From Harmothoe impar (Eukaryota; Annelida; Polychaeta; Phyllodocida; Polynoidae): a stretch of 64,000 nt of DNA. The position numbers and the translations under genes are program-made. Position 1 is the first letter of the stretch. Each line of letters opens with the position of its first letter. The stretch is from positions 17,584,784 to 17,648,783 of the forward strand of contig OX381706.1 of assembly GCA_947462335.1 (NCBI GenBank), read 5' to 3'. Below are positions 21,215 to 32,794 of the stretch, in pieces. The notes under the pieces are model-generated. The model had not been told where the DNA came from. It saw nothing but the letters and a program-made list of their open reading frames with translations, and searched no databases.

Positions 21215-21345
21215 AAAATTCAAATGCTCTGGCCCTTAGTTTGTAGCGCCTATCCCAGGGAAATTGGTCAGGTATGACCAAGTGCTATTCAGAAATGACT
21301 GAGGCAAAACATCTGAATTGTGACTAATACCTTAGAGCATCACTG
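21215..21345 (-). mobile_element. CACTGATA-type MITE, truncated copy
   Basis: Reverse-strand fragment of the family seen whole at 52139-52374. Diagnostic words are TATCCCAGG, TTGGTCAGG, GACCAAGTGCTATTCA and ATGACTGAGGCAAAAC. It lies in sequence absent from the second module-a/b pair, so it inserted after that tandem duplication. Confidence 0.65.
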
Positions 21346-21577
21346 TAACCGGCTTTAAGTCCAGTAAGGCCATGGAAATGTCATGGAAAGACACTGCTTT
21401 GGGGTGGTTTTAGGTGGCATTTACTATGCTTAAAGAGTTCCTTTAAACATTGAAAATTTACTTAAATGCAAACATTCATGCAGTGTAGGCATGCAGGTGT
21501 GAGCAGGCGTGGTATCTCATCCCCTCAGGTGTGTCAATGCAAAGCAGTAACCTAGGAAGTGTTTAGCTTCCTACTAA

Positions 21578-21646
21578 GGGTCCATGGTCTAATGGTTAGC
21601 ACACTGATCCACAGTATTAGAGATCCAGGTTTTGTTCTGGTAAGCC
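21578..21646 (+). pseudogene. tRNA-like sequence (degenerate tRNA or SINE head)
   Basis: GGGTCCATGGTCTAATGG followed by TTAGCA matches the 5' half of Gln/Glu-type tRNAs and a pol III A box. Downstream GATCCAGG-TTTTGTT-CTGG gives a 4-bp T-arm-like stem, but the B box is degraded (GGTTTTGTTCTGG against GGTTCGANTCC). The anticodon arm does not fold with a 7-base loop. It is therefore a pseudogene or the head of a tRNA-derived SINE; no clear tail was found. Confidence 0.45.
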
Positions 21647-22549
21647 AATCTATATATTCCTGCATACTGCTTTATGATCAAGTTCTGTATGATTAGTCTA
21701 GTTTAGCTTTAGAGCGGGACTTCGTTTTGGAAAGCCGTTATAGACAGGTAAGGTGGCTGTCTAGAATGGATCAAAGGTTTTGAATTTCCACCGAAACGTT
21801 CCTCCAGGTTCTTTGCATAATTTTCAACCCAATAGCAAAAAGAAATATAGGTGGTCCTGGGCTACTTTTTTAAATATAGAATTTTGAAAATTAAAAATAT
21901 TTCCCTAATGTCAAAGAGAGAAAATGGTTTTAATCAATGAGGAAGAGTAGTAAAAGTTTTACTTCCACAAACCATCCATACCATCATTTCCAAATTAATC
22001 AATGTAATTTCAACATAGGGTCTTATGCATTATTTTAGTGTTTTTTTAATCATTTTGCCATGATGCCTATACTTAAAGTTTTCTAGTGAAAGAGCCCTAT
22101 GCTGGGAGAGTGCATGTTGATTTACTGGCCAACTACTTACCCCTAGTGCATTGATAGAGAAATGCCCGTATAAGTACATAAGGCTATGCACAGGTTATCC
22201 AGCTAGAGGAACATATGATGCCCTGTCCTCTGGTATGTGCAATGAGATGCGCAGTGGGTCCGTTTTTCATCCTAAACAGCTACCTTAAACAGAAGTTGAG
22301 AGAATATGCACAGTGCAATATCTTTCCACTAGGTGTAGTTAATGGTTTAATATATACATGCTAATTGCTGCTTATGTATAGTCACTGCACGTTCCTCGCT
22401 AATGATGAACCAAATCTACTGTGTAGTATTGAAACTGTCTCCTAATTAGTGCTCCAGCTAACTTCTGGAGTTCAGCCCATTCTACACCCTTAGGATAAGG
22501 TAACAAGCAAATTCTGCTTAATTAATTCAATTCAACATTCAATAGTTCA
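21647..22549. other. Intergenic DNA, partly aligned to 25040-25200
   Basis: No gene. The segment 22350-22470 (GTCACTGCACGTTCCTC, CAAATCTACTG.GTAGTAT) aligns with 25130-25190, so it links modules a and b in both repeats. The rest (21720-22080) is AT-rich without family resemblance. Confidence 0.55.
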
Positions 22550-23440
22550 GTGCACGACTTTATTGTCAGTATTATTCAAAATTTGTATGAGGAATGTACG
22601 GGATTGATGGGAATATGAGTTGCATTCACATACCTAGCCGCTAATACTATGAAGAATCGCCTAAAGCTAGTGCAACATATTGGCCTGGATTGCGTCCTTC
22701 AATTGAGAAGCTCTCCGCAGGCGTTTACCCAGCATGGCATGGCTTGGTTGTGATTATTTCAAGGACATTTTCAAACCCTGATGGCCTAAGGGGATGACAT
22801 ACTTTACGTCCATCCTACAAGCAAGGTTTTCTATTTTCTAGACTGGGGGGGCTCTGTTGCTCGAGGTACATAAATACTTAATTACCTTCATCCTGTCTCC
22901 AAACAGGAACTCCTTCCCCAAACCTGCCAAATAAGGTGTGCCATATATACAGAGTGCCGTTAGTGTTCAAGCTTTAAGGAAAAGTGTTGTGCTGTAAAAT
23001 TTGATTTTACCCAGAAAATATCCATGCATTCACATTATAGTATGTGGGGTGGAGCGAAAATCTGCCTCGACAAGAATGAAATTATGGATTCGGTTAGGTT
23101 CCTGAATAATGTTACTTGAACTCCACTGCATTATCCTCCAATGTTGAAACAGAAACAGAAACCGTATCACTTTAGTTCTGATGCGATCAAAATTCTGGAG
23201 AGTAAGAGCTTTTCTTGGCAGAATTGTTTGAACAGTCCAGTCTGACCAGACTGATGTATTAGTTGGCTGGTGGGCTCCATTTTCTTGCCTCTATGCCAGA
23301 ATAAAGGCCAATAAGTTAAATTAATTAACTTTAACACTTCTTCAAATATAAAAGTTTTGAAAAAAAGTCAATTGGTTTGGTGGCCAACAGGTCAGTAGTG
23401 ATAAATTGGATTTGCCTTTTGCATTTCATAGACGTCAACA
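22550..23440 (+). repeat. Module b of tandem array, copy 1
   Basis: Aligns along its length with 23560-24420 and 25340-26220. Shared words are GAAGCTCTCC/GGAGCTCTCC, TTACCTTCAT, GATGTATTAGTTGGC-type, CAAAATTCTGG, AAGAGCTTTTCTTGGC and GAACAGTCCAGT. Divergence is near 30 percent with indels. A minus-strand reading shows short matched peptides but is broken by stops in this copy. Confidence 0.8.
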
Positions 23441-23559
23441 TATTAGGATATTAGGATAAAACATACATCCATAGTACATCTTCACAGTGCGAGGTATGGG
23501 AAGAGTGATAGAAGGGTACTGTGGAAATACAAGGAAAGCATTAGGTATCAGTATTATTC

Positions 23560-24790
23560 ATAATAGGTATAAAGAGTGTACAAATTTGTGGCATGGTTAT
23601 TTGAATTGGATTCATATAAAATAAATGTGTGAAAAGTAATACTTAAAAGATTAGCAACACCTACTGTTTAATAGCCTAGAGTCACGGCAATGTCTGGATT
23701 GCATCCTTCACTATGGAAGCTCTCCCTTTACCCATTACGGGATAACTTGCTAGTTGTGATTGCAAAACCTTGTCCAACCCCTTATAGCCTCTGCTTCCTC
23801 TCTTTGTAACATGTTTTAAATTAGCTGGCTCTATAGGTACACAAATACAACCTCTATTACCTTCATTATTTCTCCCAAGAACACCTCGTTCTACTCTATA
23901 AAGTGTCCCATTCAGGCTGATAGTAGATGAGTACACTAGCACTGTTAGTTGGTAGGTGGTAATTAGTAGAATAAGGGTATTCATACTGTAAAAATTGTAA
24001 AAGGTGCCCATGTAGCTACATTAAAGCATGTGCAGTAATATCTGTCTAGACCAACATGAAGTTATGGATTCAGTAAGGCTCCTAAAATTATATTACTTGA
24101 CCCTAACTGCATTATCGAACCATTTTGAAACCAAACACAGGAGCACTTAGTTCTGGGGTGATCAAAATTCTGGATAGTAAAAGCTTTTCTTGGTGGAACA
24201 GTCCAGTTTGATGTATTAATGTTATTGTGGCTTTTATTGCCTCGATGGCGGAACAAAGGTGACTTTAATAGCAGACATTAGCTTAAATGCCCTTTGAACA
24301 CTTTACAGTTAAAGAGTCGAATGTGAATTTGGGTGGTCAACTCGTTCAACAGGTTGGTAGCGATAAATTGGATTTGCCTTTTGCATGTCAAAAACGTCAA
24401 AATATAAAGCTTCTGGCTGTGAAGGGGATGGATAGAGCGAGAGCATGCAAATGAGCGGCAGATGAGGAGCTTAAAGCCAGGCAACTGCGAGAGAGAGAGA
24501 AAGAAGGCGGGGAAAAGGGCAGAAAGAGAGAAGGAAAGGGTGTGAGGTCGGAACAGTTTCAAGATGCCATATTCTGCACAAATGAGTTGAATGGATATAC
24601 TTCCCAAAAGCAGGAATGGTTCTGACTGTGATAAAAAGACAACATCTATAAAACTAATGCTGACAAGTCAGGGAATCGTAGTCCACAGAAGATAGAGTCA
24701 GATATATGAATGATACAATCAGGAGAAAACATGAAGTTGTGTGTCTTAAAATTGTCCAATCATAAAGATCTATGGAGGATGGGAATAATG
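23560..24790 (+). repeat. Module b of tandem array, copy 2
   Basis: Second copy. It includes a 109-codon minus frame (23682-24011) with an apparent hydrophobic N-terminus. The same stretch has in-frame stops and frameshifts in copies 1 and 3, so coding is not supported. It carries a short purine run (24485-24540, GAGAGAGAGAGAAAGAAGG) at the place where copy 3 holds the long (GAAA)n array. Confidence 0.8.
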
Positions 24791-24809
24791 GTTTGTGAAA
24801 GTCGATCAT

Positions 24810-25030
24810 TATGGTCAGTCGACAAATGCTGCTGACATTACTTACTCCAGTTTGTGCTGCTAACGTAGTATGTTAGAAGCCCGGTTGCTGTAGGGTGGGA
24901 GATGGATAGCCCTGCCTTGTGTTGGCAATTTAAAAGTCCCTAACTGGACAGCTGCCAGTCCCTGAGAGCGCGGACAGGTTGAGTGGTCACTGGTCCCACT
25001 TGGCTGTCCTCCTTGGTTAACAGAAACATA
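24810..25030 (+). repeat. Module a of tandem array, copy 2
   Basis: Partner of 20930-21185, with GTAGGGTGGGAGATGGATAG replacing CAGGGTGGCAGATACATGG. The distance from module a to module b is about 1.0 kb shorter here, mainly because the MITE fragment and tRNA-like sequence of the first copy are missing. Confidence 0.7.
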
Positions 25031-25339
25031 AACACCATGTAAACTGCATTACAATCAAGTACTGCATGGTTATTTTGTTTGAGAGCAAAGTGTTTGCGCT
25101 GCTAAGCCATTTAATGGAATAGTGGAAAGAAAGAGTCATTGCACGTTTCTTATGAGAATTAATTACAAAGCAAATCTACTGAGGAGTATCACAGTTTGCG
25201 AGTGCACAGTTTGTAGCTCTTAAATACCTGGTAATCCAGGTACCTTGCCATACCTGAGGTCAGACTTTTATGAGTTCAATTCAACAGCATAGTGAATAGG
25301 CATGAGGAAAGAGAAGAATCTTCTATCAATATCTTTCAT

Positions 25340-26396
25340 TATATGTGTAAGCAATGCATCAAATTGTGGCATGGGAATCTGAGTCGGACTTGTATTGAAA
25401 TACATACATGCATCTAGTAGGTTATACTTTGAACCTATTTTTCTATTGCCTAGGGTCACTGCAACATATTGGGCTGGACAGTGTCTTCTAATTGGGGAGC
25501 TCTCCGCAGGCCATTACCCATATCAGAGGAGCTTGGTCGTGATAATGTTCAAACTTTCATGGCCTAAGGGTATGACCTAGTTTGCCTCCTCTTTATGAGA
25601 AAAGTGTTTTTAACTAGAGGGATTCTAATCTCAATTACTTTCATTATATCCCCAAACAGCAATGCCTTTCCTGACTCTGCCCGATCAGATGTGCCATTTA
25701 CATTGATAGGCTACTGGAGGGTACACTAGAACTGTTAGTGTTTCAGGTGGTAGGGAAATGGTTGCACTGTAAAATTGGCATTATCTCGATTGTTTTCATG
25801 CATTCACATTATAGCGTGTGCTGTAAACATCTGTCTAGACCGGAGTGAAGTTATGGATACGGTTAGGTTTCTGAAATCGTATTACATGACCTTAACTGAA
25901 TTATCCTCCCATTTTGAAAACTGACGGAGGAGCACTTTAGTTCTGGCATGATCAAAATTCCAGACAGTAAAAGCTTTTCTTGGCTGAACTTTTTGAACAG
26001 TCCAGTTTGATGTATTGGTGTTCTCGGGGCTCTATTTTATTGATTCTTTGCCGGGACAAAGGCCACTTTAATTGCATACATCAGATTAAATGCCCTTTTA
26101 CCACTTCATAATGTAAAAGTCTAATACAAAGGCCGATAGGGGTTGTGGACCTGTTCAACAGGTTGGTAGCGATAAATTGGATTTATCTTTAGCATTTTGT
26201 TGGTTTTAAAATATGGAGCTATGGCCAGTAAAAGTGATCAATAGAGCCGGAGACCAAGGCAGGGAATAGAGGCTAGATGAGGGGCAGAGAGAGAGGCAAC
26301 TGCAAGAAGAATCCTTGAGGAAGGATCAATGAGGAAAGAAAACACTTTCAAACAATGAAAGACACAAGAATAAGCGAAGAGCAAGAAGGAAAGAAA

Positions 26397-26466
<70 letters not shown>

Positions 26467-26482
26467 AGGAAAGAAAGAAAAA

Positions 26483-26537
<55 letters not shown>

Positions 26538-26830
26538 GAAAAAAGGAAAGGAAGGAAGGAAAGTAAGAAGGAAAGAAGGAAAGAAGAAAGGGAAGGAAGG
26601 AAGGAAGGATAAAAGAAACAAACAATTTAACAAACAAAATTACACAGGTTGTTCTTGAGGTGGGCTGAGGGAGGAGCATGAAGTAGGAACATTGCATATT
26701 GACATGACTTCCCTCACCCCCTGACAAGTATAACTGTTGTCAGATGTATGACACAATCAGTAGAAAAGAATAAGTTGCGTGTCTGGTAGTGGTTCAATCA
26801 CCCAAATGGACTATTCAGACATAAGAGCTT
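25340..26830 (+). repeat. Module b of tandem array, copy 3
   Basis: Third copy, interrupted by the (GAAA)n array at 26386-26609. Alignment to copy 2 resumes after it with TGACACAATCAGTAGAAAA and GTTGCGTGTCT against GATACAATCAGGAGAAAAC and GTTGTGTGTCT. The same minus-strand peptide fragments can be read with stops between them. Confidence 0.8.
26386..26609 (+). repeat. (GAAA)n microsatellite
   Basis: About 220 bp of GAAA tetranucleotide with occasional GGAA variants and one GAAAAAAAG interruption, ending in GGAAGGAAGGAAGG. Read in frame it gives Lys/Arg/Glu-only frames on plus and Phe/Leu/Ser-only frames on minus; these are not genes. Purity is highest at 26400-26530. Confidence 0.97.
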
Positions 26831-27340
26831 CTAATTTACTATGGAAATCATATCGTGCAGCTATTTGCACTTGAGACTAATGTTAAAACGTCATTATTGT
26901 GTCCCGTCTAAGATGTCAGTTGGCTTATTTATAGACCTCTCTTTTTGAAAGACTTTTCCGTCTTAAGGACCTACTTTGAAGTGGACCAGCTGCCCATATC
27001 AAGAGCTACTAATGACCTTTGGCCTCTGTTTTGACCTTGGTATATGACTGATGTCAAGGACAAGTTTTTGCAGAGTCGCTCCCTTAACTAATCCAACATG
27101 AAAGGAGACTCCCAACTGTAAGACACAGCCGCCTGTCAGCCTACCCAGAGTATGACATGCCATATCTACAGAGATGCCCGATAATGAGGGGAATGTTGGC
27201 CTTGTCTCTCCAAATCAAGTTGAAAGTCTATATGACCTACATAGACGTAGCCTTTAGGCATCTATAAAGGAAATCCCTGTCCATTTTGTACCCCTCTGCA
27301 TCTGTCTCAGTATACTAATATTCTGAGCTTAAACAGTACT
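26831..27340. other. Intergenic DNA, no gene seen
   Basis: Ordinary AT-rich sequence without long frames or recognised repeats. Nothing in it suggests an RNA gene or promoter. Confidence 0.6.
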
Positions 27341-27450
27341 GGATAACAACTCAGTAACTAGTGATTAACCTAGTTGGTCATTTTTAGCACCCTATGCGAC
27401 CAACCTAGATTAGTTATTATTAGTTAACCAGGGATAGCCAGTCAACACCC
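27341..27450 (+). mobile_element. CACTGATA-type MITE, internal fragment
   Basis: AACTCAGTAACTAGTG, TTAACCTAGTTGGTCATTTTT, ACCCTATGCGACCAACC and TAGATTAGTTATTATT match the left half of the family; GGGATAGCCAGTCAAC matches its right part. The middle is deleted. Confidence 0.65.
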
Positions 27451-28833
27451 TGGCGTAAAAATGCTACCAAACTAAAGAGATGTGAACATGCCAATACAAA
27501 TGGGTTTACTCATGTAGGAGGTAAACTTCACTCCAACAATTGACATGCCACCCGATATATATTTGACTAGAACAATTCTGGAAAAAGTACATCGAGACCG
27601 TTGGTGCCACAATAAATAGCAAGCGGGTACACCTCACAAACAAAAGCGGGGCAGCCGTGGTGGTTAGCATTCCCCGTGTGGCCACCCATAGGTGTGTGCT
27701 AACAGCCTGCCGTGTCGTGGAAATATGAGAGGCCATTACCCAATGAGACTCTGAGGTGGACTCCTACAGTGTGTGTACACAAAACATGTGGACAGGAACC
27801 GTGGAGGGCAGTGACCTTCCCGGCACATGTCGTGACTGTGCTAGAGGAACATAACGAAAGACCGCGAACTGGCCATTTCCAGCAGGATACACAATTTTGA
27901 TAATGATAGAGTGTAGCCGGAAAGGGTCAGGATGTGCATGGGATTCACATGCTATAACCGCATTATGTATAGTTTTGGGATGGTGGGGTGTACATGACAT
28001 TGCCATTTCGGGCTCACATGTCATGCCGTTAATATTGACTCGCCATTAATATACTGCCATAAGCTCTGGAGGAAATGTGTGTAAAACAATGTGCTTCATT
28101 TTTATACTCGCAACTTTTTTTCCCTCTCCCTCTGAGGTATGCACAAGGGCAGTGATGGGTAGGAAATGTCATTACATGGTAGTATGGCCTTGTCAATGCT
28201 AAGCCAATGGGAACTCCGTACTCCATGCCCCCATGGAGTACGGTGTAGCCATACTCCATGGCCTCCAAATTTGTTGATTTTCTTCATTTTAAGAAAATAG
28301 GGCCATGTAATAAACACAAAACCCCACTCATTAACATAAATGCTCATCATACATCACTCGTTGAAGCTCAGCATCGTGTGATATGACCCAGCTTCAACTC
28401 ATGAAGTATGATGTGCATGTATATCAATGGCATGGAGTTTTGTCTTTGAATCTATGAAGCAAAGTAAAGGTCTTGTCCCTACTAATTCATCTCGACAAGT
28501 GTAACATGCTAGATAAAAATGGTATGAGAATGAGGTAGCCAACAAAGAGAAAGTAGTGTGCCAATAGGCAATCGAACCTAAACAGCCATTATGTAGAACC
28601 AAATCCAACAAGCCGCCAACTGAGATAACTGTCCGGGGCCCAGCCCCAGGGCAAGAGACAAAGTGAGAGGCAGAGAGAGAGCATGTGGAGGAGATATCAA
28701 TTCTAAGAATAATACCAACCCTAGCCATGTGTTAGTAGACCGTTGACCTATCCTTTAGTGTTGCAGCTCATGGTATACTGTGTTTAACAAGACTTATCGC
28801 AGCAAAATCCCACTTCTGACACCAGTGTAATAG
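27451..28833. other. Intergenic DNA with unproven open frames
   Basis: GC content rises at 27600-27850. Two successive plus frames are open there: about 27570-27725 with words such as KYIETVGATIN, and 27700-27900 with WKYERPLPNETLRW. They are in different phases, no donor/acceptor pair joins them convincingly, and opposite-strand frames are equally open. I recognise no family. The segment 28100-28350 holds a perfect hairpin listed separately. Confidence 0.4.
28216..28243. repeat. Perfect 12-bp hairpin, CCCC loop
   Basis: CCGTACTCCATG, then CCCC, then the exact complement. A further ATACTCCATGG follows at 28251, so the arm is partly repeated. Too short for a pre-miRNA; probably a foldback remnant. 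Confidence 0.75.
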
Positions 28834-29052
28834 GGCTGGGGCCTAGTGCATGTCACACTGCTATCTCTGCACATCCCCGATATGTCCACAGTCGGCCAGA
28901 TGCTTAACGCCCGATTGGACACACTCAATGTTACAACCGCCTCGCTTGGGGCACCGGAAGCCACCTACAGGCCGATTCCGGTGACAAAGATGGGAATAGA
29001 CTGGCTGAAAGATCCTGCGTGCTGCCTGCTGCTGGACAAAGATGGGTGCTGA
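28834..29052 (+). other. Unrecognised open frame, possible exon
   Basis: The frame is open from the stop at 28831 to TGA at 29050. An internal ATG at 28882 begins MSTVGQMLNARLDTLN, and the frame ends CLLLDKDGC. GC at third positions is higher than in flanking DNA, and TGTCCACAG upstream could serve as a splice acceptor. The opposite strand is also open over most of it, and no family is recognised. Chance frames of this size are expected in a window of this length. Confidence 0.2.
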
Positions 29053-29334
29053 CTACACATATGTGATGTGATGGGGTTAGAGGCGTTGAGGCCTGGTAAA
29101 AGGTGATGGGAGAGGGTTAAATGGGCTGGGGTAGGTTGGAAGAGACTAGCATGTTGGGTGTGCTGCTAGGGAGTAGTAGGTGCTTTGAGGAATTGGTGGA
29201 ACGTGCAAAAAAGCAGATGGGTCGAAAACCCTGAAAAATCTACATTTTTTGTGAATGCATAGAAATTTGGATAATCTCAATTTATCTTAAATCATTTTTT
29301 TACTCTGAAAACCTAGTATCATGGGCCCATATTA
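29053..29334. other. Short intergenic stretch
   Basis: G-rich (GGGTTAG, GGGAGAGGG words) in 29070-29190, then AT-rich. No gene or repeat family recognised. Confidence 0.5.
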
Positions 29335-29482
29335 TGCCCTCTATCGTCATTATGCATAAATGAGCAACTCGCCAGTGATTCAATCAATGGTTGATACACA
29401 TCTGAAGGGTCGGCATTATGCCGTGGCTGTATGCATGCATCATGAAATTAGCAGATAAACACGATGCTACACTTGAAGGGAT
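29335..29482. mobile_element. TTAA foldback MITE, eroded copy
   Basis: Family words survive in order: TATCGTCATTATGCATAAATG, GAGCAACTCGCCAG, GGTCGGCATTATGCC, GCATGCATCATG and a terminal TTGAAGGG. The left TIR and flanking TTAA sites are not recognisable. Confidence 0.5.
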
Positions 29483-30890
29483 ATAGATGTGAGATCAGCC
29501 GTGTAATCCTTTATATCATATATGGTTGTGATATATCGTAAAGCAAACGATAATAGTAGATATTGCACCTGCATCTACCTCACTGCATGTACAAACACTC
29601 TCTCTCTCCTTCTAGAATCTGCTTTCATCTTACAGCAATTGTGTCCAATAACGTTGTGCTCATGCCATCAACCAGCTTACCTTGTTTGGTTCACAGTGAT
29701 TTCCACATTACTTATGGTTGCTACTCAGCAGACCTAGAGGGAGGGGGGGGGGATGGTGGAGGAATATTTGTGCTTTACCTCCAAAATCCCCCATCACCCA
29801 TCTTGTTAAATTACTACCATCTTTCACCTTAGATATCTAAGGAGCCAAGCTACAAGTCTCTTAGGTACACACAGCCTGAATCTCCTCATGCTGTGTATAT
29901 GGCTGTTGGCAAGGTGGGTTGGTTATCAACTATCCCCTATTGTCCCATCCACTCGGTCTACTCCATTCAACTTGCATTCACCATCCAGCCCCTCAGCGCG
30001 TTCAATAATGTCTATTACAGAACCCAAGCTACGCCCTTCTTGCCACTGCTTCATATATATTTTCTCTTGCCCTCCTTTCCGCTGATTCCGCTGCAAGCCC
30101 TTACCGCTGCCTTCCACCATGCACCATCCTCCCCGTCCGCAACCCCTTTCCCAGAGCCACTCACAGCAAACCTTAGACGTATTGACCCCAGCAGGATGAA
30201 GCCTTCCAAAGCCACTTACTTCACAGCACAGATGTGCCACGGCCTTCCTGACCACAGCCTGACCAGCTACATCTAGATGTACAACTGTACAGGCTGCTGT
30301 GAAGTATCCTCATGGATTAGGTCAAGTTTGACTGAACTTCTGCAGTTAGTCAATATCATTTATACCAAGAGGAATATGTCACAGGGAGTAATAGATCTAC
30401 TCAGCTGCTATAAGGTTTGAGCAGCTTGTAACATCGATAGTTAGACAATGAGGCATATCTGATGAGGCGTAGCGAGTCATATAGCCCTCAGTGTGAAACT
30501 ACTTGAGTGCCGTTTTGTATTTATTTGCAAATAGTGACAATTTTGTTAAAATCATAATTTGATTGGTTTAACAAACTATTTTGTAATGATCATTATGATC
30601 AATTATGGTGATGTCACAGGACATCAGAGATATTGTGGAGGGTTATCTTAAAGGATGTATCTTGCGACGTGTTTTAGTTAAATCAATGGGGATTTACCAT
30701 AAAATAAAGCGAAAATGTAATTAGAAAAAAACTATTTTGTCAGGTTTCAAAAACCTTAATGTAAAACAGGAGAGGACCTCTGTAGTCGAATACCCAATTT
30801 AGAAAAATGATTGAAATGATTGTTATCAACACTAAGACCAGAGATGATGAATCTTCAAGCCCCAATTGCTGAGAAAATCCTAGAACAATG
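29483..30890. other. Intergenic DNA with pyrimidine-rich frame
   Basis: The segment 29888-30276 is C/T-rich on plus and supports overlapping 65- and 127-codon frames on plus and 109 codons on minus. Overlap on both strands and the simple composition argue for chance. The rest is AT-rich. No splice or promoter pattern was seen. Confidence 0.5.
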
Positions 30891-31274
30891 CATTGGCGGA
30901 TCCAGGGGGGGGAGGCGATGGGCCTTGCCCCCCCCCCCCCCCCAAAAAAAAAAAAAAAAAGAACGAAAAGAAAAAGAGGAAGAAGAGAAAAGGAAGGATT
31001 AGAAAAGAGGGAAAGAGATAAAAGATATCGTGGAGTATGATTCATAGGACCTGACTGAGGGCCTCTGGTCTGGATAGGGGGAGGGGGCTGAGTCTTAAAA
31101 AATGTCTGAGAATGCACCATTTCAAGTCTAGATCAACAACATTTTCTTGGGGGGCATCTCCCAAAACCCCCCTAGTGCAGCTAGTGCGCTTCGCTCGCGG
31201 GAAACAGATAGTGACTACGGGTTCGCCAGGTTTGGGCCCCCCCTCTAGACAATCCTGGATCCGCCACTGCAATG
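30886..31274. mobile_element. GGCGGATCCAGG-ended MITE with 5-bp target duplication
   Basis: Terminal inverted repeats CATTGGCGGATCCAGG (30891) and CCTGGATCCGCCACTG (ending 31269), flanked by CAATG on both sides (30886-30890 and 31270-31274). Inside the left end are 16 C followed by 17 A; near the right end is CGCTTCGCTCGCGGG. About 380 bp with no transposase. CAGTGGCGGATCCAG-like ends occur in non-autonomous elements of many invertebrates (established); the superfamily is not settled here. Confidence 0.8.
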
Positions 31275-32794
31275 TGCTTTTCCTAAGCAACCCAACGGTT
31301 TCATTATTTGGAAAGCCCCTGAATGGTTGACTTCCATATTATATAGTATAAGTAGAGATTCCAGACTCCAGACTCCATTAATCAATGGAAAATGTAAAAA
31401 TACTAGAATACAGTCACATGAATGCATGAGACACTACATTTAACACCTTAGATGATTGCTATCTTTCTGAATCTATTACACGGAATATAGCGTTGGGATC
31501 CTTTACATGACTTGTCACTAAAGTCTTGATCTCTGATCCTATTGCGATTCATCCTCATTAATGACTTTTTTTTTCTGGAAGATTTACTCTTGAATGCTCA
31601 TATGTTGTATAGACAGGGATCACTTTCAATATGTCAGAACCGTAATCTGGTATATGCTCATGAAAAAACGTTTGAAAGGGGGTGAATCTACGCTTGTTAA
31701 TCACTAACTTATAAATCTTAACATACTGTAAATGCCTGTATAAACCCCAGGTCAAAAAGCGGCATACCAAATAAGCTCTAGAGTATTTTAAAGAGGTATT
31801 GGAATAATTCAATGCATAAAAAGCTGGTCTTGCACGAGCACTGGGGTAATGAATCATTCAAATTAAGAAATGCCCAGCAACTATGTTCGAGCAAATTGCA
31901 ATATGTGATGGTAGATGGGGGTGAGTGTTCAGTAGATGAAACATCCTACAGGCTGCAAAGTGTGAAATTACATACTTGAAGTCTCCTTTGTCTCCTACAT
32001 AGTGGAATAGCTATTCACCGATAATATCAGACCACTACAAACACAGCCAAATGGACGTAGGTGGGTGAGAATCGTCTTCAATGATAGCTACATTGTAGTT
32101 TGCATTTCTTTCATGTGTTAAGCAGGATAATAGAAATGATACCAGAATAGATTTTAAATGATATCTGTTTAAGAGTTGATATCAGATATCTTATCAAGAA
32201 AAGTACCAGACTTTCATCCTACATACTACATGTATCAGGTTAGACATCTTATCAAGTAGCGGAGGAAATAGGTTGCTTATATTCCACGACTGCATGACTA
32301 TGGGAACCGCTCCAGGACAATAGCCACCCCAGGTACTTGCCACTTTATGGAATCCCCATACTATCTCCAGATCAAAGCATCTGCCTCCCAACGGGCATAG
32401 CATTACGAGGTAGGTTACCTGCTGGACTGGCTTGAAAGAGAATCTCCCATACGCCGATCGATTGGGCAAGGAAACTTGGTAACAGAATGTATCTTATGCC
32501 AACCTGTGGCCCTTTCATTTACCGTAGAGGTGTCCTTCTGTGGATCCCTTTTCCTAGTGAAAAGCCTTCTTTAGCAGTGGGTTCTAGAGGAGCAGTGGGT
32601 GGAGGAAGAAGGGGGGGCTGGGTGGTATTGGGGGCTGGGAAGGAGCCGTGGAAGAATGATCAAAATAATGGATTTTTACTCAGAATCAATAGGCCTAAAA
32701 CAATATGAGCACCTTATGAACCTCAGGAGCTACTAGAAGGGGTAATGAGCATGGTGGGGAGCAACCCATGGTACATAGATAATCTGTAGGTTTA
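31275..32794. other. Intergenic DNA, no gene seen
   Basis: Frames of 60-99 codons on minus (31558-31857, 32194-32469) and 73 on plus have no recognisable domains. G-rich stretch at 32580-32650. No repeat family recognised. Confidence 0.55.

Noticed and set aside
26238..26727. 131- and 133-codon minus frames and 85-codon plus frame
   Set aside because: They are translations of the (GAAA)n microsatellite (runs of FLS and of KER).
27650..27725. tRNA-like A box (GTGGTGGTTAGCAT)
   Set aside because: No B box at the proper distance and no cloverleaf can be drawn, unlike the better case at 21578.
29893..30276. 127-codon plus frame
   Set aside because: Pyrimidine-rich DNA with a 109-codon frame on the opposite strand and no recognisable domain or splice signal.
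30740..31120. 126-codon minus frame
   Set aside because: It crosses the end of an inverted-repeat element including the C16A17 tract, so it is a composition artefact.
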